Shown in pieces: positions 6,356 through 9,261 of a DNA stretch of 9,261 bases; the first letter of the stretch is position 1; each line of letters begins with the position of its first letter. The position numbers were made by a program, and so were the translations under genes. The notes under the pieces were generated by a model, which was not told the DNA's origin, made no database searches, and was given only the letters and a program-made list of their open reading frames with translations. Source of the DNA: an uncultured Clostridia bacterium (GTDB lineage Bacteria; Bacillota; Clostridia; Peptostreptococcales; Acidaminobacteraceae); assembly GCA_937880545.1 (NCBI GenBank), contig CALFKA010000223.1, positions 1 through 9,261 on the forward strand. Reading direction: 5' to 3'.

Positions 6356-6497
6356 AATTGTCTCAATAATCCAATTAACGAACTGAATTCTCCCTTCTTT
6401 TTATCACCATCTTTTATACAGGAGTTAAACCCAGTATTTAGTTGTCTTTTAACGAAGTATTCTAATTCATTCTTGAATCTCTCTGCGTTAGTTTTGA

Positions 6498-7874
6498 TTA
6501 GACTAGCCCAGGTAGAATCAGCAAACCTATACCGACGATAATAGTCCAGAAAATGCAAATATAGGCGCAATAACCCCATACCTTTTTTAGAGGAACGTTG
6601 ACAACCGCGAGAGCGGGGATTAAATACAAAGGCTGCAAAAGGTTCGTACACTCATCACCATATACGAAGGCATTCAAAACATCTGGAATAAAAGCTCCCT
6701 TTTCTATAGCAAGAGGGATCATGATAGGACCTTGTACGATCCACTGTCCTCCTTGCGAGGGAATGAACAGATTCAAAATCCAAGCAGAGAAAAACGTAAA
6801 AGCGGGAACAGTATTAGCTGTAGTGATTCCAGACATAGCCGTAACTAGCATTTCTCCAAGACCAGAAGCTGTCATCATACCCATGATTGCTCCATAGAAC
6901 GGAAACTGAATCATAACATCAGTTGCAAGTGTCATAGAATCTCGAATCGCCGCAATAAACTTTTTAGGAGTATTGTATACTATTGCGTTAGCAGTGATAA
7001 AAAGGAAGATCATAAAGTTCAAGCTTAAAGAAGCAAGAAAACCATTCGTGACGAAACTATAGATTGCATAAACAATCCCTATTAGTCCTACAATCATCAT
7101 CAGAAGACGAGATCCATTCATTCTGTCAGCAGGAGTTGGGTTCACGATGTCTTCTTCGATTAAGTCAGTTCCTGCCATATTTCCATGAAACTCTATTACT
7201 TCTGAGGCCGGAGGTGTGGTTAGAATCGAAACTAACATGATTACTGCCGCTAAAATGACCCAAAGGATGATATTCATCGGATTGTATGTAGTTTGAGCCT
7301 GTGTAAGAACCCCTATCTGTTCTACCATGAAATGACCATCACTTGCTACAAGAGCGTAAAGAGAAGAAGAGGGTGACAAGCACTGCCCAAGTATCATGGT
7401 AGTATAACCTGAGGCGATCATCATAGGGAAGTGTAGACCTTTGACATTTTTTGCCATGCGCATAGCCAAAATGGGAGTAACTATTGCGCAGAAAGCCCAG
7501 TTTACAAAAGACGAGATGAATCCAAACAACATGAGAACTAGCATGCTGCCTCGGGGAGTATTAGCTACAGTTGCAAGTCTATCAAGTGCCTTTCCAATAA
7601 TAGGAGCTTTAGCAAAAGCAGCGCACACTACCACCATAATGGTCATTTGGAATGCAAATGTTGATTGTGTCCAAAAACCATCATACCAATACTTAACCAT
7701 CAAAAGAGGGTTAGTCCTGGTAAAAACCATCCCAAGTATAAATGTCAGTAGCGCAAGAATTACACAAAACACGAAAGAGTCTGGTATTAATTTATCTGCC
7801 GCAAATTGAAATTTCTTCGATAATCTCCAGAAAAAATTGCCTTTGTCTTGTTGAACTGTAACTGGTTTTGACAT
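6498..7874 (-). CDS. atoE: Short-chain fatty acid transporter, AtoE family
   Basis: Multi-pass inner-membrane carrier of the SCFA_trans (AtoE) family, whose E. coli member is linked to uptake of short-chain fatty acids such as butyrate and acetoacetate. The 458 residues are close to the family length (about 440) and consist of some ten to twelve hydrophobic segments after a charged N-terminus of about 30 residues. Family-typical stretches include FISSFVNWAFCAIVTPI, LGQCLSPSSSLYALVASDGH and, near the C-terminus, NLFIPSQGGQWIVQGPIM and YGDECTNLLQPLY. The ATG at 7874 has AAAGGA (complement of 7885-7890) about ten bases upstream. It begins 40 bases after the BKACE gene ends and is probably cotranscribed, suggesting import of the pathway substrate or exchange of the acetoacetate formed. 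Substrate specificity is inferred from context. Confidence 0.9.
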   Translation of the reverse strand: MSKPVTVQQDKGNFFWRLSKKFQFAADKLIPDSFVFCVILALLTFILGMVFTRTNPLLMVKYWYDGFWTQSTFAFQMTIMVVVCAAFAKAPIIGKALDRLATVANTPRGSMLVLMLFGFISSFVNWAFCAIVTPILAMRMAKNVKGLHFPMMIASGYTTMILGQCLSPSSSLYALVASDGHFMVEQIGVLTQAQTTYNPMNIILWVILAAVIMLVSILTTPPASEVIEFHGNMAGTDLIEEDIVNPTPADRMNGSRLLMMIVGLIGIVYAIYSFVTNGFLASLSLNFMIFLFITANAIVYNTPKKFIAAIRDSMTLATDVMIQFPFYGAIMGMMTASGLGEMLVTAMSGITTANTVPAFTFFSAWILNLFIPSQGGQWIVQGPIMIPLAIEKGAFIPDVLNAFVYGDECTNLLQPLYLIPALAVVNVPLKKVWGYCAYICIFWTIIVGIGLLILPGLV

Positions 7875-7914
7875 TTTACTTTTTTCCTTTCTTAAAGTTA
7901 CTTTAATAACTTCT

Positions 7915-8769
7915 CTAGCTCAGCCCAAGAATAGTTCGAGCTTCCTCTGGTGTAGCAACTTCACAGCCGAACTCTTCAATGATACGAACAGCACGTTCGA
8001 CAAATTGTTTATTGCTTTCTGCAAGTTGTCCCCTGTAATACATCACATTGTCTTCCATTCCGACACGAACATGGCCCCCCATTGCCACTGTTGCATACAA
8101 AATTTCCATAGCTATTTGGCCCACCCCAAATGCGCTCCAAGTAGAACCGGGGCAAAGTTGATCCATAGTTTCCTTCATAAAGACTAGATTTTTAACCGAG
8201 CCCGTAATACCATTTGCACAGCCCATACAGAACTGAAAATGTAAGGGTGCTTTCAGAATTCCTTTTTTCTCGTAGTATGCCGCATTCGCTATCATTCCAG
8301 GATCGAAAGTTTCTATTTCTGGTTTCGTATTTGTTTTCTGAAAAAGCATCCCTAACTTCTCAAGGAAAGGAGGACTGTTGATGAAAAGGCTTGTATGTAG
8401 CCAGTTCATAGACCCACAATCATAGGAGGCCATTTCGGGTTTTAGCTCTATAATATGAGCCATTCTTGTCTCATCAGTCGCGTTCAAATCTCCAGAGGTT
8501 GTCAAGTTCAAAATGACATCACATTCAGGATATTTACTCTTTAAGAGATCAATTGTCTCTCTAAATCTGTTTAGATCCATCGTGCCATTACCTTCTTCAT
8601 CCCTCATATGAAGATGGGTAATTGCAGCACCAGCTTTCCAACACTCATAAACATCATTGCAAATCTCTTCGGGGGTCATAGGTATATTAGGATTATTTTC
8701 TTTTTTTGGCCAAGCACCTGTGAGGGCGGCGGTGATGATCCGTTTATTTTCTAAGTCCTTTTTATTCAT
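7915..8769 (-). CDS. Beta-keto acid cleavage enzyme (BKACE, formerly DUF849), 3-keto-5-aminohexanoate cleavage type
   Basis: Zinc-dependent enzyme that condenses a beta-keto acid with acetyl-CoA and releases acetoacetate plus a new acyl-CoA; the founding member, Kce, acts on 3-keto-5-aminohexanoate in lysine fermentation. The 284 residues form the single TIM-barrel domain typical of the family. Visible are ITAALTGA at the N-terminus, MTPEEI (31-36), the zinc ligands H52 and H54 in THLHMRD, the ILNLTTSG strand, and the late GGHVRVGMEDN block carrying the third conserved acidic ligand. A longer frame starts at 8784, but the ATG at 8769 is preferred because AGAGGA (complement of 8776-8781) lies six bases before it. 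It starts 22 bases after the dehydrogenase gene. The exact keto acid is not determinable by eye; dehydrocarnitine and other beta-keto acids are known substrates of the family. Confidence 0.9.
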   Translation of the reverse strand: MNKKDLENKRIITAALTGAWPKKENNPNIPMTPEEICNDVYECWKAGAAITHLHMRDEEGNGTMDLNRFRETIDLLKSKYPECDVILNLTTSGDLNATDETRMAHIIELKPEMASYDCGSMNWLHTSLFINSPPFLEKLGMLFQKTNTKPEIETFDPGMIANAAYYEKKGILKAPLHFQFCMGCANGITGSVKNLVFMKETMDQLCPGSTWSAFGVGQIAMEILYATVAMGGHVRVGMEDNVMYYRGQLAESNKQFVERAVRIIEEFGCEVATPEEARTILGLS

Positions 8770-8791
8770 GTCAATTCCTCTCATGTTGATT

Positions 8792-9215
8792 TTATTTTTT
8801 ATAGAGCATTTTAATTAAATAAGTGTTTAGATCCTCCGTTTTTTTCTTTTTTTCTTCGTCTGTCCACTTGTAAAAACCTTGATTTGTTTTAAAGCCAATT
8901 TTTTCTTCTGCATTGAGTTTTTCAAGTAAAGGGGATGGGTGATGGCTATCTTCAATGTATGGTAGTAAATAATTGTGAATATTCAGCGTCAGGTCTAAAC
9001 CTACCATATCTGCATTCTCGAGAGCAGATAGTTGTGGAAGTCTGAGACCAAATGAGTTTTTTATCGCTATGTCTACTGTTTCAGCATCTGCGATGCCATT
9101 CTCTACAATTGAGATTGCTTCTCTCCAGAGTGCATGTTGCAATCTATTTCCAATAAATCCAGGCACGTCTTTATTGCACAAGCATGGCTCTTTTCCTACT
9201 CTTGTCATAAATTCC
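8792..9215 (-). CDS. 3-hydroxyacyl-CoA dehydrogenase-family protein, C-terminal part (5' truncated by contig end)
   Basis: About 140 genomic residues remain of an NAD-dependent dehydrogenase of the 3-hydroxyacyl-CoA / L-carnitine / L-gulonate dehydrogenase family, normally about 280-320 residues. The surviving part begins EFMTRVGKEPCLCNKDVPGFIGNRLQHAL, cut here at the linker, where PGFIGNR marks the start of the helical C-terminal domain, and includes the ADMVGLDLTLNI and GFKTNQGFYKW blocks. The Rossmann NAD-binding domain and catalytic His/Glu are off the contig. The apparent start residues MCSSDL are translated adapter and must be discarded; the first true codon is GAA at 9214-9212. It is the first visible gene of the operon, 22 bases ahead of BKACE. 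Linkage to BKACE recalls carnitine and other hydroxy-acid catabolic clusters, where the free 3-hydroxy acid rather than a CoA ester is oxidised. Confidence 0.85.
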
Positions 9216-9261
9216 AGATCGGAAGAGCACACGTCTGAACTCCAGTCACATCACGATCTCG
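9216..9261. other. Illumina TruSeq indexed adapter, right contig end
   Basis: From 9216 the sequence is the TruSeq 3' adapter (begins AGATCGGAAGAGCACACGTC, through 9249), then the six-base index ATCACG at 9250-9255, then ATCTCG, the start of the common P7 tail. This is library-construction sequence, not genomic. On the minus strand it creates a false GTG start and six false residues on the dehydrogenase fragment. Confidence 0.98.

Noticed and set aside
6352..6579. 75-codon minus-strand frame overlapping the 3' end of the AtoE gene in another phase, ending in an ATGA overlap with the small membrane protein gene
   Set aside because: No RBS precedes its ATG (6579), its first third is a shadow of AtoE, and the product shows no recognisable pattern. 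The ATGA overlap is intriguing but could be chance.
8770..8784. Extended N-terminus of the BKACE enzyme from the ATG at 8784
   Set aside because: AGAGGA at 8776-8781 is correctly spaced for the ATG at 8769 and would fall inside the longer coding region.

Overview
The window is a short metagenomic or draft-assembly contig. Bases 1-12 and 9216-9261 are Illumina TruSeq adapter, including the ATCACG index, so genuine DNA runs only from about 13 to 9215. The gene content suggests a low-to-mid-GC anaerobic Firmicute, probably a Clostridia-like amino-acid or organic-acid fermenter: a YtrA-type GntR/ABC-2 operon, an AbgB-like M20 amidohydrolase, a beta-keto acid cleavage enzyme and an AtoE transporter, all with strong AGGAG-type ribosome binding sites. 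This is an inference from families and Shine-Dalgarno style; no rRNA or other taxonomic marker is present.

Layout. (1) 12-2463, plus strand: a tightly overlapping four-gene operon of a GntR/YtrA repressor, an ABC ATPase and two ABC-2 type six-helix permeases, closed by a hairpin terminator at 2485-2516. (2) 2464-2915: a gene-poor stretch with a degraded 5' piece of an IS256-family transposase gene on the minus strand, then the terminator of the next gene. (3) 2916-4292, minus strand: a complete M20-family amidohydrolase like AbgB. (4) 4293-4985: dyad-rich DNA and a second, internally deleted IS256-family relic on the plus strand. The two relics are homologous, share an exact 17-bp block and flank the amidohydrolase with their 5' ends facing inward. 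(5) 4986-5738, plus strand: an unrecognised gene with its own RBS and a plausible promoter, broken by one in-frame TAG after codon 42. (6) 5739-6046: back-to-back hairpins and a 15-bp-stem bidirectional terminator between convergent transcripts. (7) 6047-9215, minus strand: an operon reading from the right end, with the C-terminal part of a 3-hydroxyacyl-CoA dehydrogenase-family protein, a BKACE/Kce enzyme, an AtoE short-chain fatty acid transporter and a small three-helix membrane protein.

The right-hand operon makes biochemical sense as a carboxylate module. A dehydrogenase could oxidise a 3-hydroxy acid to a 3-keto acid, BKACE could split this with acetyl-CoA into acetoacetate plus a new acyl-CoA, and AtoE could move acetoacetate or another short-chain acid across the membrane. 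The substrate cannot be fixed from sequence alone; lysine-derived 3-keto-5-aminohexanoate and dehydrocarnitine are the known precedents. The left operon probably serves envelope stress or antibiotic response, as YtrA-type operons do. The DNA right of about 4300 is visibly more AT-rich than that to its left. I see no CRISPR array, tRNA, rRNA or clearly new defence system.
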